The notes: generated by a model from the sequence alone, not told the origin. A DNA stretch of 64,000 bases from Rhizobium sp. CF080 (GCF_000282095.2 NZ_AKKC02000016.1:372001-436000), one strand, 5' to 3'; positions 17,719 through 26,055 are shown, counted from the stretch's first letter. Numbers and translations are program-made.

Positions 17719-17805
17719 TCGCAGCTCATTCAAGACACCGAAACAATCTCCGCAGGCCAGGTCGCAAACCAAGTGCCGCGGGAACACTCTGAAGGGACTA
17801 CCACA

Positions 17806-18033
17806 ATGACCAGGATCACTTCCGCTATCGCCGCAGCCTTCATCGCTTCGGCTTCGTTCACCTCCGTCGCCCTCGCTGCCGAAGGCGAATACTTTGAAGG
17901 TGCCTCCAAGGCTTCCTCTACCGTAGACAACGTCCAGACCGGCAGCATTGCTCGGGATCAACAGACCGCCAACCAGGTCCCGACTTCCGTCGACGACGGC
18001 GATTACTACGCAGGCGCAAACCGCCCGAACTAA
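17806..18033 (+). CDS. Small exported GDYYEGA protein, array unit 4 (mosaic)
   Basis: A 75-aa paralogue. Its first 84 or so bases match unit 2 almost exactly (TRITSAIAAAFIASASFTSV signal peptide, then AEGEY), whereas the rest follows units 1 and 3 (EGASKASSTVDNVQTGSIAR) before a variant end DDGDYYAGANRPN. It therefore looks like a recombinant of the short and long types. AAGGGAC precedes ATG 17806. Probably part of the same transcript as units 1-3. Confidence 0.8.
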   Translation: MTRITSAIAAAFIASASFTSVALAAEGEYFEGASKASSTVDNVQTGSIARDQQTANQVPTSVDDGDYYAGANRPN

Positions 18034-18137
18034 TCGGGCGGCTTGCGAAAGCACGGTTCATCCGAACCACCCAAACAACCGTCTGCAGGCCAGGTCGCAA
18101 ACTTTGGGCCGTGGACAACACTCTGAGGATTAAGACA

Positions 18138-18425
18138 ATGAGCAAGATCGCTTCCACAATTGCAGCCACCTTGATCGCTTCCGCCTCGTTCGCCGGCGCT
18201 GCGATGGCTACCGGCGACTACTACGAAGGCGCTACGCCTCCGTCGGCCGGAATCCAGCATCCTGCCGGTTTCCAGAAGCAGGCCCAGCACCCCGGTGTCA
18301 GCTACGGTTATACCGGCTCGATCGCGCATGCCGCTGGCTCCAACAATCAGTCCAGCCAGTACTTCGACGGCACACCGAACCTCGGTCATGGCGACTATTA
18401 TGAAGGCGCAAACCGCCCGAACTAA
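18138..18425 (+). CDS. Small exported GDYYEGA protein, array unit 5
   Basis: A 95-aa paralogue of the long type, more diverged than units 1-4. The signal peptide is MSKIASTIAATLIASASFAG then AAMA. The mature protein starts TGDYYEGATPPSAG, passes through SYGYTGSIAHAAG and ends HGDYYEGANRPN. GAGGAT lies before ATG 18138, as before unit 1. A 12-bp hairpin at 18508-18535 probably ends the transcript of units 1-5. Confidence 0.8.
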   Translation: MSKIASTIAATLIASASFAGAAMATGDYYEGATPPSAGIQHPAGFQKQAQHPGVSYGYTGSIAHAAGSNNQSSQYFDGTPNLGHGDYYEGANRPN

Positions 18426-18507
18426 CCGGCATGATAAGGATCGGCAATCGAACTCCGTTATCGACGGCGGCAGCCCGCATCCAGGACGATCCGATTGCTG
18501 AAACAGA

Positions 18508-18535
18508 AATACCAGCCGCGTGAGCGGCTGGTATT
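18508..18535 (+). terminator. Long perfect hairpin after array unit 5
   Basis: AATACCAGCCGC (18508-18519) pairs perfectly with GCGGCTGGTATT (18524-18535) across a GTGA tetraloop. No T-run follows, so it may be a transcript-stabilising or processing hairpin rather than a classical terminator. The conserved TTCAAGACACC element begins 10 bases later. Confidence 0.55.
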
Positions 18536-18877
18536 CGCAGTTCATTCAAGACACCAATCAGAAAGACGGGTCGCAATCGTCTTTCCGGTGTACGGTTAAC
18601 CAGACTCTGAAACCGGTTAACCTCATCAACATTAAGTGAAGCCGTTTTGCGAATCAATCACAAGACTGCGTCTGCGCGAAATTTTCGACAACTTGGGCAG
18701 CGATCGGGCAGGACGGTTGAATTTCGATGCCGGGCCTGATGTTTGGATTTTTCCAAATTCGCGTTTCTTACCGGCAATCTTTGGAACGATCCCTGGCCCA
18801 GGCGATTTCTATGTTTGCGAGATGACGCGACGTCGTTTCGCACAATAGAACTGAAAAAGAACTGAAAAGGACAGGAT
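18536..18877 (+). promoter_or_regulatory. Spacer before array unit 6
   Basis: About 340 bp between the hairpin after unit 5 and unit 6. It contains the conserved pair TTCAAGACACC (18545-18555) and GGTCGCA (18569-18575), then unremarkable sequence that presumably carries a promoter for unit 6. AGGACAGGAT precedes its start codon. No gene was recognised. Confidence 0.4.
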
Positions 18878-19150
18878 ATGAAAATCTCTCTGACCTCCAC
18901 CATTGCCGCTGCCCTCATCGCTTCTGCGGGGTATGCGAGCACTGCCGCTGCCCAGAATTACGATATGACAGTTGCGCCGCAGCGCCAGGGTGATTCACCG
19001 AACCTCGACGATACTTCCGTCGATCGCATGTCCACCGGCAGCATCGTTGCTCCGATCACCCCATCGATAAACAATATTGGAGCCGATACGGACATCGACA
19101 ATTCCCAGGATGATGGCGACTACTATAACGGCGTTTCCCGCCCCCAATAA
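18878..19150 (+). CDS. Small exported GDYYNG protein, array unit 6 (divergent)
   Basis: A 90-aa distant member of the array. The signal peptide is MKISLTSTIAAALIASAGYA then STAAA, cut before QNYDMTVAP. The centre has DRMSTGSIVAPI, keeping the TGSI core, and the end is DDGDYYNGVSRPQ. The N-terminal GDYYEGA copy is missing. The gene is separated by 452 bp from unit 5 and has its own terminator, but it is followed by the same TTCAAGACACC/GGTCGCA element, supporting common origin. Confidence 0.75.
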   Translation: MKISLTSTIAAALIASAGYASTAAAQNYDMTVAPQRQGDSPNLDDTSVDRMSTGSIVAPITPSINNIGADTDIDNSQDDGDYYNGVSRPQ

Positions 19151-19235
19151 GCAGTTGCTTCAAGACACCGCCGCCGCATCGGTCGCACGCCAGATGTGGC
19201 GGCATCGCTCAGGCCCTCAAACCTTTGCGAACAGG

Positions 19236-19267
19236 AGCCGGCCCCTCGGGGCCGGCTTTGTTTTTGC
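19236..19267 (+). terminator. Rho-independent terminator after array unit 6
   Basis: Perfect 10-bp arms AGCCGGCCCC (19236-19245) and GGGGCCGGCT (19248-19257), then TTGTTTTTG. This is a textbook terminator, 85 bp after the unit 6 stop. Confidence 0.9.
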
Positions 19268-19398
19268 GTTGACATGGTCGACGCGGCAGGCATGAAGCCT
19301 CAAATTTTAATCATTCTGAACCTCAGATGAAGTTCTCTCTCAGCACACATTCAGCCCTGCGCCTTTATTCTGCCGTCATTGGCTTTGGGGAGAGAACC

Positions 19399-19569
19399 AT
19401 GACCGTCCTTGCGCGTCGCCTGACAATCGTAATGCTGATCATGACCATTTTCGCATTCATCTTCAGCGCGCTGGTGGTTGCTCCGGCGCGCAACGATCTG
19501 CGCGTGCATCTCGGAACGGCGGTGCCCTGCTATCACCCCGCCACGCCGAACTGCGTCGCAGCACTTTGA
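19399..19569 (+). CDS. Small single-pass membrane protein
   Basis: A 56-aa protein from ATG 19399, which follows GGGGAGAG. A hydrophobic segment (LTIVMLIMTIFAFIFSALVV, residues 8-27) leads to a short tail with two Cys (VPCYHPATPNC). It could be an inner-membrane anchor or an uncleaved signal. It stands alone between the array terminator and amn. No family was recognised. Confidence 0.5.
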   Translation: MTVLARRLTIVMLIMTIFAFIFSALVVAPARNDLRVHLGTAVPCYHPATPNCVAAL

Positions 19570-19643
19570 AAAGTTCATGTGATCAATCGGTGGGAGTCTT
19601 TTCACGTCGTTTGATTGTTATTGAGTTCCCACTATAATAGCGC

Positions 19644-21146
19644 ATGAACACACGAATCTTTTCCCTGACCCCGCTTTCCTTTATCAGCCCGAGCCCGGTT
19701 GAGCCGCGCGCCTTCGACAATCCGGTCGAGGCGGTCGATGCTCTGACCGAGCTCTACGAGCGCAACACGAAGTTCCTGATCGACGCGTTCGGGGCGCTTG
19801 CCGACGGCGCTGCCGTGACCGGCCGCTACCGCGCCTGCTACCCGCAGGTGAGCATGGAGACGACCTCCTTCGGTCACGCCGACACGCGCCTCTCCTACGG
19901 CCACGTGTCGTCGCCGGGCGTCTATACGACGACCATAACCCGGCCAAAACTGTTCCGGCATTACCTCAAGGAACAGCTCGGTCTGTTGATGCGCAATCAC
20001 AGCGTTCCGGTAACGATCTCCGAATCGACGACGCCGATCCCGCTGCATTTTGCCTTCGGCGAAGGGGCGCATGTGGAAGCATCCGCGACCAGTTCGCTCG
20101 CCGACATTTCGCTGCGCGATCTGTTCGACACGCCGGATCTCAACAATACCGACGACCTGATCGCCAATGGCGAATACGACCAGGTGCCCGGCGAGCCGGC
20201 GCCGCTTGCACCGTTCACCGCGCAGCGCATCGACTATTCGCTCGCCCGTCTCAGCCACTATACGGCGACCAGCGCGGATCATTTCCAGAACTTCGTGCTG
20301 TTCACGAACTATCAGTTCTACATCGACGAATTCGCCGCCTGGGCGCGCGAGATGATGGCCAGGGGCGGCGATGGCTATACAGCTTTCGTGGAACCCGGCA
20401 ACGCGGTGACGCTTGCCGGCAACGACAAGCCCGAAACGCCGGCCCTTGTCCGCATGCCGCAGATGCCGGCTTATCACCTGAAGAAGAAAGGCCATGCGGG
20501 CATTACGCTCGTCAATATCGGCGTCGGACCTTCGAACGCCAAGACGATCACCGACCATATCGCCGTGCTGCGCCCGCATGCCTGGCTGATGGTCGGCCAT
20601 TGCGCCGGCCTGCGCAACAGCCAGCGGCTCGGCGACTACGTGCTGGCGCATGCCTATGTGCGCGAGGACCACGTGCTCGACGACGACCTGCCGGTGTGGA
20701 TCCCGATCCCGGCGCTCGCCGAAGTGCAGCAGGCGCTGGAAAGCGCTGTCGAGGAAGTCACCGGCTACCAGGGTTTCGAACTGAAGCGGATCATGCGCAC
20801 CGGGACGGTGGCGACGATCGACAACCGCAACTGGGAACTGCGCGACCAGCGCGGGCCGGTGAAGCGGCTCTCCCAGTCGCGCGCCATCGCGCTGGACATG
20901 GAATCGGCAACGATCGCCGCCAATGGTTTTCGCTTCCGCGTCCCCTATGGAACGCTGCTCTGCGTCTCCGACCGGCCGCTGCACGGCGAGCTGAAACTGC
21001 CGGGCATGGCGACGGCGTTCTACCGCACCCAGGTCAGCCAACACCTGCAGATCGGCATCCGCGCCGTGCAGAAGCTCGCGGCCATGCCGATCGAGACGCT
21101 GCACTCACGGAAGCTGAGAAGCTTCTACGAGACGGCGTTTCAGTAG
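19644..21146 (+). CDS. amn: AMP nucleosidase
   Basis: Amn hydrolyses AMP to adenine and ribose 5-phosphate, helping control adenylate pools. The 500-aa product has the normal length and two-domain layout: an N-terminal AMN domain (RACYPQVSMETTSFGHADTR, SYGHVSSPGVYTTTITRP) and a C-terminal nucleoside-phosphorylase-like domain (ITLVNIGVGPSNAKTITDHI, WLMVGHCAGLR, ALDMESATIAANG, LLCVSDRPLHGE). No clear SD is visible near the start; ATG 19644 gives the usual family N-terminus. Monocistronic. Confidence 0.93.
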   Translation: MNTRIFSLTPLSFISPSPVEPRAFDNPVEAVDALTELYERNTKFLIDAFGALADGAAVTGRYRACYPQVSMETTSFGHADTRLSYGHVSSPGVYTTTITRPKLFRHYLKEQLGLLMRNHSVPVTISESTTPIPLHFAFGEGAHVEASATSSLADISLRDLFDTPDLNNTDDLIANGEYDQVPGEPAPLAPFTAQRIDYSLARLSHYTATSADHFQNFVLFTNYQFYIDEFAAWAREMMARGGDGYTAFVEPGNAVTLAGNDKPETPALVRMPQMPAYHLKKKGHAGITLVNIGVGPSNAKTITDHIAVLRPHAWLMVGHCAGLRNSQRLGDYVLAHAYVREDHVLDDDLPVWIPIPALAEVQQALESAVEEVTGYQGFELKRIMRTGTVATIDNRNWELRDQRGPVKRLSQSRAIALDMESATIAANGFRFRVPYGTLLCVSDRPLHGELKLPGMATAFYRTQVSQHLQIGIRAVQKLAAMPIETLHSRKLRSFYETAFQ

Positions 21147-21180
21147 AGCGCGGCAGGATCGAGCGTGGACTCTCCCGGCC

Positions 21181-22284
21181 TCAGGTCCGAATTTCGGAAA
21201 GCACCGCGGAAGACGAGAAGCGCCTTGCAATGTTTTTCCCAAAAGTAACAAACCTCTTTTCGAACCCGTAATAGGTCATCGCGGAGACAACCGTCGCGCA
21301 CAGGCTGACCAGCAGGAACTTCAACGTCGGATTCTGCATCCAGACCCCGCCATACCGCGTCAGCAGATCCAACAGCGGCATGTGCGCCAGATATAGCCCG
21401 TAGCTGACGATACCCAGGAACTGGGCCAAACGGTTGCCGAAGACGAGAGTGAACATGCGGCTCTTGGCGGAGCCAAGCAACAAAAGCACTGCTGTAAGCA
21501 GAGACGTGAATACCAACTCGTCGAAAAATATCCTTGCAAACACGCGTGGCGCACACACATACGCCACGACCAGCGCCGCCGAGATCAGGAAAGCCAGATT
21601 CCCGATCGCATCCGAATGGCGGATATATGTCCGAGCACGGTAGACGGCGATGCCGAGCGCATAGCAAAGCGCATAGGGAAATGGGCTCCACTGAATGGCG
21701 AGTGGTGCGTTTGCTCCGATGGACGGAAATAGAACCGGCGCCCTTGCAGAAATCATGTGGGCGATCAGCGAGATAGCGATCAAGGCAGAAAGCTGTTTCG
21801 TGCTTCCAGACAATTTCAACATGAGTGGGACGGCCAGATACCAGAAAACCTCGATCGGGATCGACCATTCAACGCCTATAATTGTGCTGGCGATACGAAA
21901 ATCGAGGAAGCTGAGGAAGGCCAGGTGCATGGCGACATTGTAGGTATCGACCGGCGCGGAAAACTGTTGTTGCCAGTAGAGCGAGGTGGTCCCGAGCAAG
22001 ATCGATGAACCCAGCCAAAAGTAATAAAGGGGCGCGATTCTCCAGAGCCGCTTGCTCAGATAGCTTCGGTAACTACTCGATGCCTCGTAAGACAACGCGA
22101 CACTGAAACCCGAAATGACGAAGAAGACGAAGACACCTGCTGCGCCAAAATTGGCGAAGTTTTTTCCAATTTCACCCAATTCCCTAAAGCCGGCGCCGCC
22201 GGTGTGAATCATGATGACTGCAAGAGCGGCGAAGGCCCGCATTCCGGTAATAAAACTCGTATCGCCGTATACTTTAGTAAACAT
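21181..22284 (-). CDS. Acyltransferase family 3 membrane protein (OafA/NodX-like)
   Basis: A 367-aa multi-pass inner-membrane acyltransferase. Near the N-terminus it has GMRAFAALAVIMIHTGG with the catalytic His, then about ten hydrophobic segments, including FFVISGFSVAL and YGLYLAHMPLLDLL. Such proteins O-acylate lipopolysaccharide, exopolysaccharide or Nod factors. Start 22284 (MFTKVYGD) is best placed relative to GGAGAG; 22290 is also possible. The gene and its 5' flank (22306-22437) are more AT-rich than their neighbours, which hints at acquisition. No other polysaccharide genes are adjacent, so the acceptor is unknown. Confidence 0.85.
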   Translation of the reverse strand: MFTKVYGDTSFITGMRAFAALAVIMIHTGGAGFRELGEIGKNFANFGAAGVFVFFVISGFSVALSYEASSSYRSYLSKRLWRIAPLYYFWLGSSILLGTTSLYWQQQFSAPVDTYNVAMHLAFLSFLDFRIASTIIGVEWSIPIEVFWYLAVPLMLKLSGSTKQLSALIAISLIAHMISARAPVLFPSIGANAPLAIQWSPFPYALCYALGIAVYRARTYIRHSDAIGNLAFLISAALVVAYVCAPRVFARIFFDELVFTSLLTAVLLLLGSAKSRMFTLVFGNRLAQFLGIVSYGLYLAHMPLLDLLTRYGGVWMQNPTLKFLLVSLCATVVSAMTYYGFEKRFVTFGKNIARRFSSSAVLSEIRT

Positions 22285-22437
22285 AAACATACTCTCCAAA
22301 TACACGCTTTTCGTGCCGAAAGCTTATGGAGAATACAACCCTCTATTTTTAGGGGCTTTAGGGCTGATATTTTTTTGCTTTAGAAAAGTTGCCGTGAAGC
22401 AAAAGCTTCTGGACCGAAAGATACATTTCGGCCCGAC

Positions 22438-23433
22438 TCAACCCCGCTTCGCCATCAGCAATGACAGCGCCGTCCCCGCCAGCGAGGAGACGATCACCAG
22501 GAGATGCGTATTGACGGCCGCCTGGCCGAGTTCCTCCAGCGGCAACCCGGCCGTGCCGGCGCCGAACGCGATGGCGCCGGCGGTGATGCCGGCGGGATAG
22601 GTGCCGACGCCGGCGGGGGCGTGGACCGGCAGGACGGAGGAGAGCTCGCCGCCGAGCGCGCCGCCGAAGCTTGCGGCGATCGAGAGGTCACCCAAAAGGC
22701 CGAGAACCCAGGCAAGCACGGCGATCTTGGTGAACCAGTTGATCAGCGTCGCACCCCAGGCGCGGGCGAAGGCCTTTGCATCGAGCGGCAGGCCGGCTTC
22801 GACCTCGTCGAGCAATTTTTTCGCCTTGTTCGGCAGGGCCTTGGCCGCAAGACGGAAGGCGTGTTTGCGCAGCGCAAAGGCAATAGCCGGCAGGATGAGG
22901 AAGGCGAGCCAGAGCGCCCAGGCCCAGGGTTTTCCCGTCTGCAGCGCCAGCCCCGTGCCAGCGGCAGCGAGCAGCGCGTGCAGGTCGAAGAGCCGCATGA
23001 CCAACAGCGCCGCGGTACCGCGGGCGACACCGAGGCCGAATTCGCGCTTCATCAACAGCGGAAAGCTTGCCTCGCCGGTGCGGAAGGGCAGCATGATATT
23101 CAACAGGTTATGGACCTGGACGAGCCTCAGCAGCGTGCCGAAACGGCCACCTGTCTCGGCCGGGAAATAGTCGTAGATGCGCCAAGTGCGCAGGACATAG
23201 GTGCCGAGCAGCAGTGCCAGCGCGATCGCGGCCGAACCCCAGCCGGCATCGCTCCACAGCGACACGACGCTCTGCCAGCCCCAGACCCCTTGGATGAAGG
23301 CGGCATAGACGAGGATGATCGCCACCGTTCCAAGCGTCATTGCGTGGCGAATTATCCACGCCCGGCGACTGGCAACCGGAGAATTCTTCATATAGTAGGG
23401 TGCCCCATGTGATATTTCGGGTTTTGCCGCCAT
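22438..23433 (-). CDS. YbhN/UPF0104-type membrane protein, second copy
   Basis: About 331 aa with 7-8 membrane segments. It shows YVLRTWRIYDYFPAE, VHNLLNIMLPFRTGEASFPL and LPVHAPAGVGTYPAGITAGA, features of the lysylphosphatidylglycerol synthase TM-domain/UPF0104 family. Start is uncertain: 23451, 23433 and 23391 are all in frame and none has a strong SD. It is divergent from the GT2 gene (first base 23477) with a very short intergenic region. Together they look like a unit for making, flipping and using a polyprenyl-linked sugar, by analogy only. Confidence 0.75.
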   Translation of the reverse strand: MAAKPEISHGAPYYMKNSPVASRRAWIIRHAMTLGTVAIILVYAAFIQGVWGWQSVVSLWSDAGWGSAAIALALLLGTYVLRTWRIYDYFPAETGGRFGTLLRLVQVHNLLNIMLPFRTGEASFPLLMKREFGLGVARGTAALLVMRLFDLHALLAAAGTGLALQTGKPWAWALWLAFLILPAIAFALRKHAFRLAAKALPNKAKKLLDEVEAGLPLDAKAFARAWGATLINWFTKIAVLAWVLGLLGDLSIAASFGGALGGELSSVLPVHAPAGVGTYPAGITAGAIAFGAGTAGLPLEELGQAAVNTHLLVIVSSLAGTALSLLMAKRG

Positions 23434-23476
23434 CAGGGCGCGCCGTTTCAAGCCCGTGGTTTAGGAGAAACGCAAG

Positions 23477-24496
23477 GTGCGTACAACAGCAGAGTCGGTG
23501 ACCAGCCGCATCGAGACGGCCGAGCCGATCGAACTGTCCCTCGTCGTGCCCCTCTTCAACGAAGAAGAAAGCGTGCGCCCGCTGATCGAGCGGATCTGCG
23601 CGGCGATGGACGGTTACGCCACGACCTGGGAACTCATTCTGGTCGATGACGGCAGCACCGATGCGACGATCGCCAATGCCCGCGAGGCGCTCAACCGGCC
23701 GGGCCTCGACCTCAAGATCGTTGCGCTGCAGCGCAATTTCGGCCAGACGGCCGCCATGCAGGCCGGCATCAACCAGGCGGAAGGCCGGTTGATCGCCACG
23801 CTCGACGGCGACCTGCAGAACGACCCCAAGGATATTCCCGGCATGGTCGCCGAGCTGGAACGGCGCGAGCTGGACCTTCTCGTCGGCTGGCGCAAGAACC
23901 GCCAGGACGGGTTGCTGCTGCGCAAGATCCCCTCCTTCATCGCCAACCGGCTGATCGGCCGCATCACCGGCGTGCGCCTGCACGACTATGGCTGTTCCCT
24001 GAAGATCTATCGCGGCACGGTCATCAGGCAGGTGCAGCTGATGGGCGAGATGCACCGCTTCATCCCGGCCTGGGTGGCTGGCGTGGTGCCGAGCTCGCGG
24101 ATCGGCGAAATGCCGGTGACCCACCATGCGCGCCAGCACGGGGTTTCGAAATACGGCATTTCCCGCACCTTCCGGGTGATCCTCGACCTGCTGTCGGTGA
24201 TGTTCTTCATGCGCTTCAAGGCGCGGCCGGGCCATTTCTTCGGTTCGCTCGGCCTCGGGCTCGGGGCGCTGTCGGCGATCATCCTCTTCTACCTGTTCAT
24301 CGACAAGTTCGTGATGGGCAACGACATCGGCACGCGACCGCTGTTCCTCATCGGCGTCATGCTGTTCCTGTCGGCGGTGCAGATGATCACCACCGGCATC
24401 CTCGCCGAAATGATTGCCCGCACCTATTATCGCGACGACAACTCGCTCAGCTACATCGTCAGGGAAGTCTATGAGGGCGATGCGGCGCATCAGTGA
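23477..24496 (+). CDS. Polyprenyl-phosphate glycosyltransferase, GT2 (DPM1/ArnC-like)
   Basis: A 339-aa enzyme that should transfer a sugar from a nucleotide donor to polyprenyl phosphate at the cytoplasmic face. The GT-A domain shows SLVVPLFNEEESVRPLI, ILVDDGSTDAT and ATLDGDLQNDP (nucleotide/metal-binding Asp residues), then RQHGVSKYG. Two C-terminal membrane spans follow (FFGSLGLGLGALSAIILFYL and LFLIGVMLFLSAVQMITTGI). The GTG start has AGGAG nine bases upstream. It overlaps the following GT39 gene by 26 bp, suggesting translational coupling. RgtE of Rhizobium, which makes dodecaprenyl-phosphate galacturonic acid, is a plausible relative, but the sugar cannot be read from sequence. Confidence 0.88.
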   Translation: MRTTAESVTSRIETAEPIELSLVVPLFNEEESVRPLIERICAAMDGYATTWELILVDDGSTDATIANAREALNRPGLDLKIVALQRNFGQTAAMQAGINQAEGRLIATLDGDLQNDPKDIPGMVAELERRELDLLVGWRKNRQDGLLLRKIPSFIANRLIGRITGVRLHDYGCSLKIYRGTVIRQVQLMGEMHRFIPAWVAGVVPSSRIGEMPVTHHARQHGVSKYGISRTFRVILDLLSVMFFMRFKARPGHFFGSLGLGLGALSAIILFYLFIDKFVMGNDIGTRPLFLIGVMLFLSAVQMITTGILAEMIARTYYRDDNSLSYIVREVYEGDAAHQ

Positions 24497-25979
24497 CGCG
24501 CTCGCCCGCCGTCCCGACCTGATCCTTTGGCTGATCGCGGCCTATTATGTGCTGGCGATCATCCTTCGGGTGCTGCGGTCGGAGGCGCTCGAAAGCGACG
24601 AGGCGGAACAGCTCTACCAGTCGCAGTTCTTCCTGATGGGCTACGGCCGACAGCCGCCGTTCTATAATTGGCTGCAATATGGCGTCGTGCACTTGACCGG
24701 CCCGTCGGTTTTCGCACTCTCGCTGGTCAAGAACCTGCTGCTTTTCCTTACTTGCGCGCTCTATGGGCTCGCGGCGCGGGTCTTGTTGAAGGACCAGAGG
24801 CTGGTGGCCATTGCCATGATCGGCGTGATCGCCATGCCGGCGGTCAGCGTCATGGCGCAGCGGGACCTGACGCATGCCCTCGCCACGCTGTTTGCCGTCT
24901 CGCTATTCTTCTACGGTTTCCTCAGGACGCTGACGCGGCCGAGCCTCTGGACCTATCTGCTGACCGGTATCGCGGTGGGCTTCGGGCTGATCGCCAAGTA
25001 CAATTTCGTCATCGTGCCGGTCGCGGCGATCCTCGCCATCCTGCCGGAACCGGAGATGCGCAAGCGCATTCTCGACTGGCGGCTGATCCCGGCGCTTGCC
25101 GTCACAGCAGTGATCTGCCTGCCGCACGGGCTCTGGGTGCTCGGGAATTTGAGCGAAGCGACGGCCGGGACGATCAAGGCGATGCGGGAGGATGCCTCCG
25201 GCAACCCCCTTCTCGACCGGCTTTCCGGCATCGGCACGCTCTTCGTCGCGATATTGACGGGCGGGCTGCCGGTGCTCGCCTTTTTCCTGATTGCCTTCCG
25301 GCGGTCGCTGGTGGATGCGTGGAGGGCGACGAACCAGTGGACGCGGGTGATCGGCCGGACGCTGGTCATCTGCCTGATCGCCGTCGGGCTGATCGGGCTC
25401 GGTTTTGGGGCCACAACGATCAGCGAAAAATGGCTGTCGCCCTTCCTGGTTCTGCTGCCGCTCTATCTTTGCCTCAAGTTGGAAGCCGCCAATACGGAGA
25501 CAAGCCGCAGCATTCCGCGGCTGCTGTTTCCGGTGGCCGTCCTGGCGCTCGGCTTCGTCGTCTATATCGCGCTCGGCAATGTCATCGGCCCGCTATTCGG
25601 AAACTACACCAAGGAAAACCTGCCGTCCGGGCCATTCATCGAGCAGGTCGTAGCCGAACATGCCGGCGCAAGGCCGGGTTATGTGATCGCCGCCGATCCC
25701 TATCTTGCCGCCAGCGCCCGGCTGGAGCTGCCGCAGGCGCGGGTGCTGCTGCCGAGTTTCGGGCAGACGCCGGTGCTCGCTGAGGCCGAGCGAAACCAGC
25801 CGGGGCTGATCGTCTGGCAGGGCAGCGATGACATGCTGGTCGCGCTCAAGCCCTATCTGCAGGCGAACGGGATTGTGGCGGAAGGGCTGGTGCCGGCGAC
25901 CAGGGCCGTGCCCTATCTCTTCTCAGGCGGGCAGGACAGCGTCGCGTTCGGGTATGCGTGGGTGGAGCCAGGCAGATAG
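24471..25979 (+). CDS. GT39/ArnT-like membrane glycosyltransferase
   Basis: A 502-aa integral membrane protein with about twelve hydrophobic segments. The first periplasmic loop has the acidic motif LESDEAEQLYQSQ, typical of the catalytic Asp/Glu of ArnT, PMT and RgtA-D enzymes, followed by GYGRQPPFYNWLQYG. It should use the lipid-linked sugar made by the overlapping GT2 gene to glycosylate lipid A, core oligosaccharide or another periplasmic acceptor. ATG 24471 follows AGGGAAG; ATG 24480 is an alternative. The C-terminal periplasmic part contains YVIAADPYLAASARLEL. Confidence 0.87.
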   Translation: MRAMRRISDALARRPDLILWLIAAYYVLAIILRVLRSEALESDEAEQLYQSQFFLMGYGRQPPFYNWLQYGVVHLTGPSVFALSLVKNLLLFLTCALYGLAARVLLKDQRLVAIAMIGVIAMPAVSVMAQRDLTHALATLFAVSLFFYGFLRTLTRPSLWTYLLTGIAVGFGLIAKYNFVIVPVAAILAILPEPEMRKRILDWRLIPALAVTAVICLPHGLWVLGNLSEATAGTIKAMREDASGNPLLDRLSGIGTLFVAILTGGLPVLAFFLIAFRRSLVDAWRATNQWTRVIGRTLVICLIAVGLIGLGFGATTISEKWLSPFLVLLPLYLCLKLEAANTETSRSIPRLLFPVAVLALGFVVYIALGNVIGPLFGNYTKENLPSGPFIEQVVAEHAGARPGYVIAADPYLAASARLELPQARVLLPSFGQTPVLAEAERNQPGLIVWQGSDDMLVALKPYLQANGIVAEGLVPATRAVPYLFSGGQDSVAFGYAWVEPGR

Positions 25980-25995
25980 AGATCGGCGGCAGGCT

Positions 25996-26039
25996 CCCTC
26001 TTCCCCTGCCGGGGCATCTCCCCCGCAAGGGGGGAGATT
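25996..26039. repeat. Dispersed palindromic repeat, single copy
   Basis: A variant of the element seen at 1194-1241: CCCCTGCCGGGGCATCTCCC followed by CCGCAAGGGGGGAGATT. It lies between the convergent GT39 and aminotransferase genes. Confidence 0.7.
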
Positions 26040-26055
26040 GACTCGCGGTGGCGGC

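Larger units (their letters stand above)
17051..18137 (+). repeat. Near-identical intergenic spacers between array units 1-5
   Basis: The spacers at 17051-17136, 17410-17496 and 17719-17805 (86, 87 and 87 bp) are almost the same: TCGCAGCTCATTCAAGACAC and CGAAACAATC, then GCAGG, GGTCGCAAAC, AACACTCTGA and the SD of the next gene. The spacer at 18034-18137 keeps only GCAGGCCAGGTCGCAAAC and AACACTCTGA. TTCAAGACACC also follows units 5 (18545-18555) and 6 (19159-19169), each with GGTCGCA a short way after, although those flanks are otherwise different. Confidence 0.85.

Noticed and set aside
16829..18137. CRISPR-like or satellite array suggested by regular repeats every 308-360 bp
   Set aside because: The repeats are whole coding genes with signal peptides and SD sequences, not short direct repeats with spacers.
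18111..18137. Upstream in-frame starts for array units 3, 4 and 5
   Set aside because: They add charged residues ahead of the signal peptide; the SD fits the internal ATGs.
19632..21104. A 490-codon minus-strand frame antisense to amn
   Set aside because: amn is a clear full-length family member; the antisense frame has no start signal or domain.
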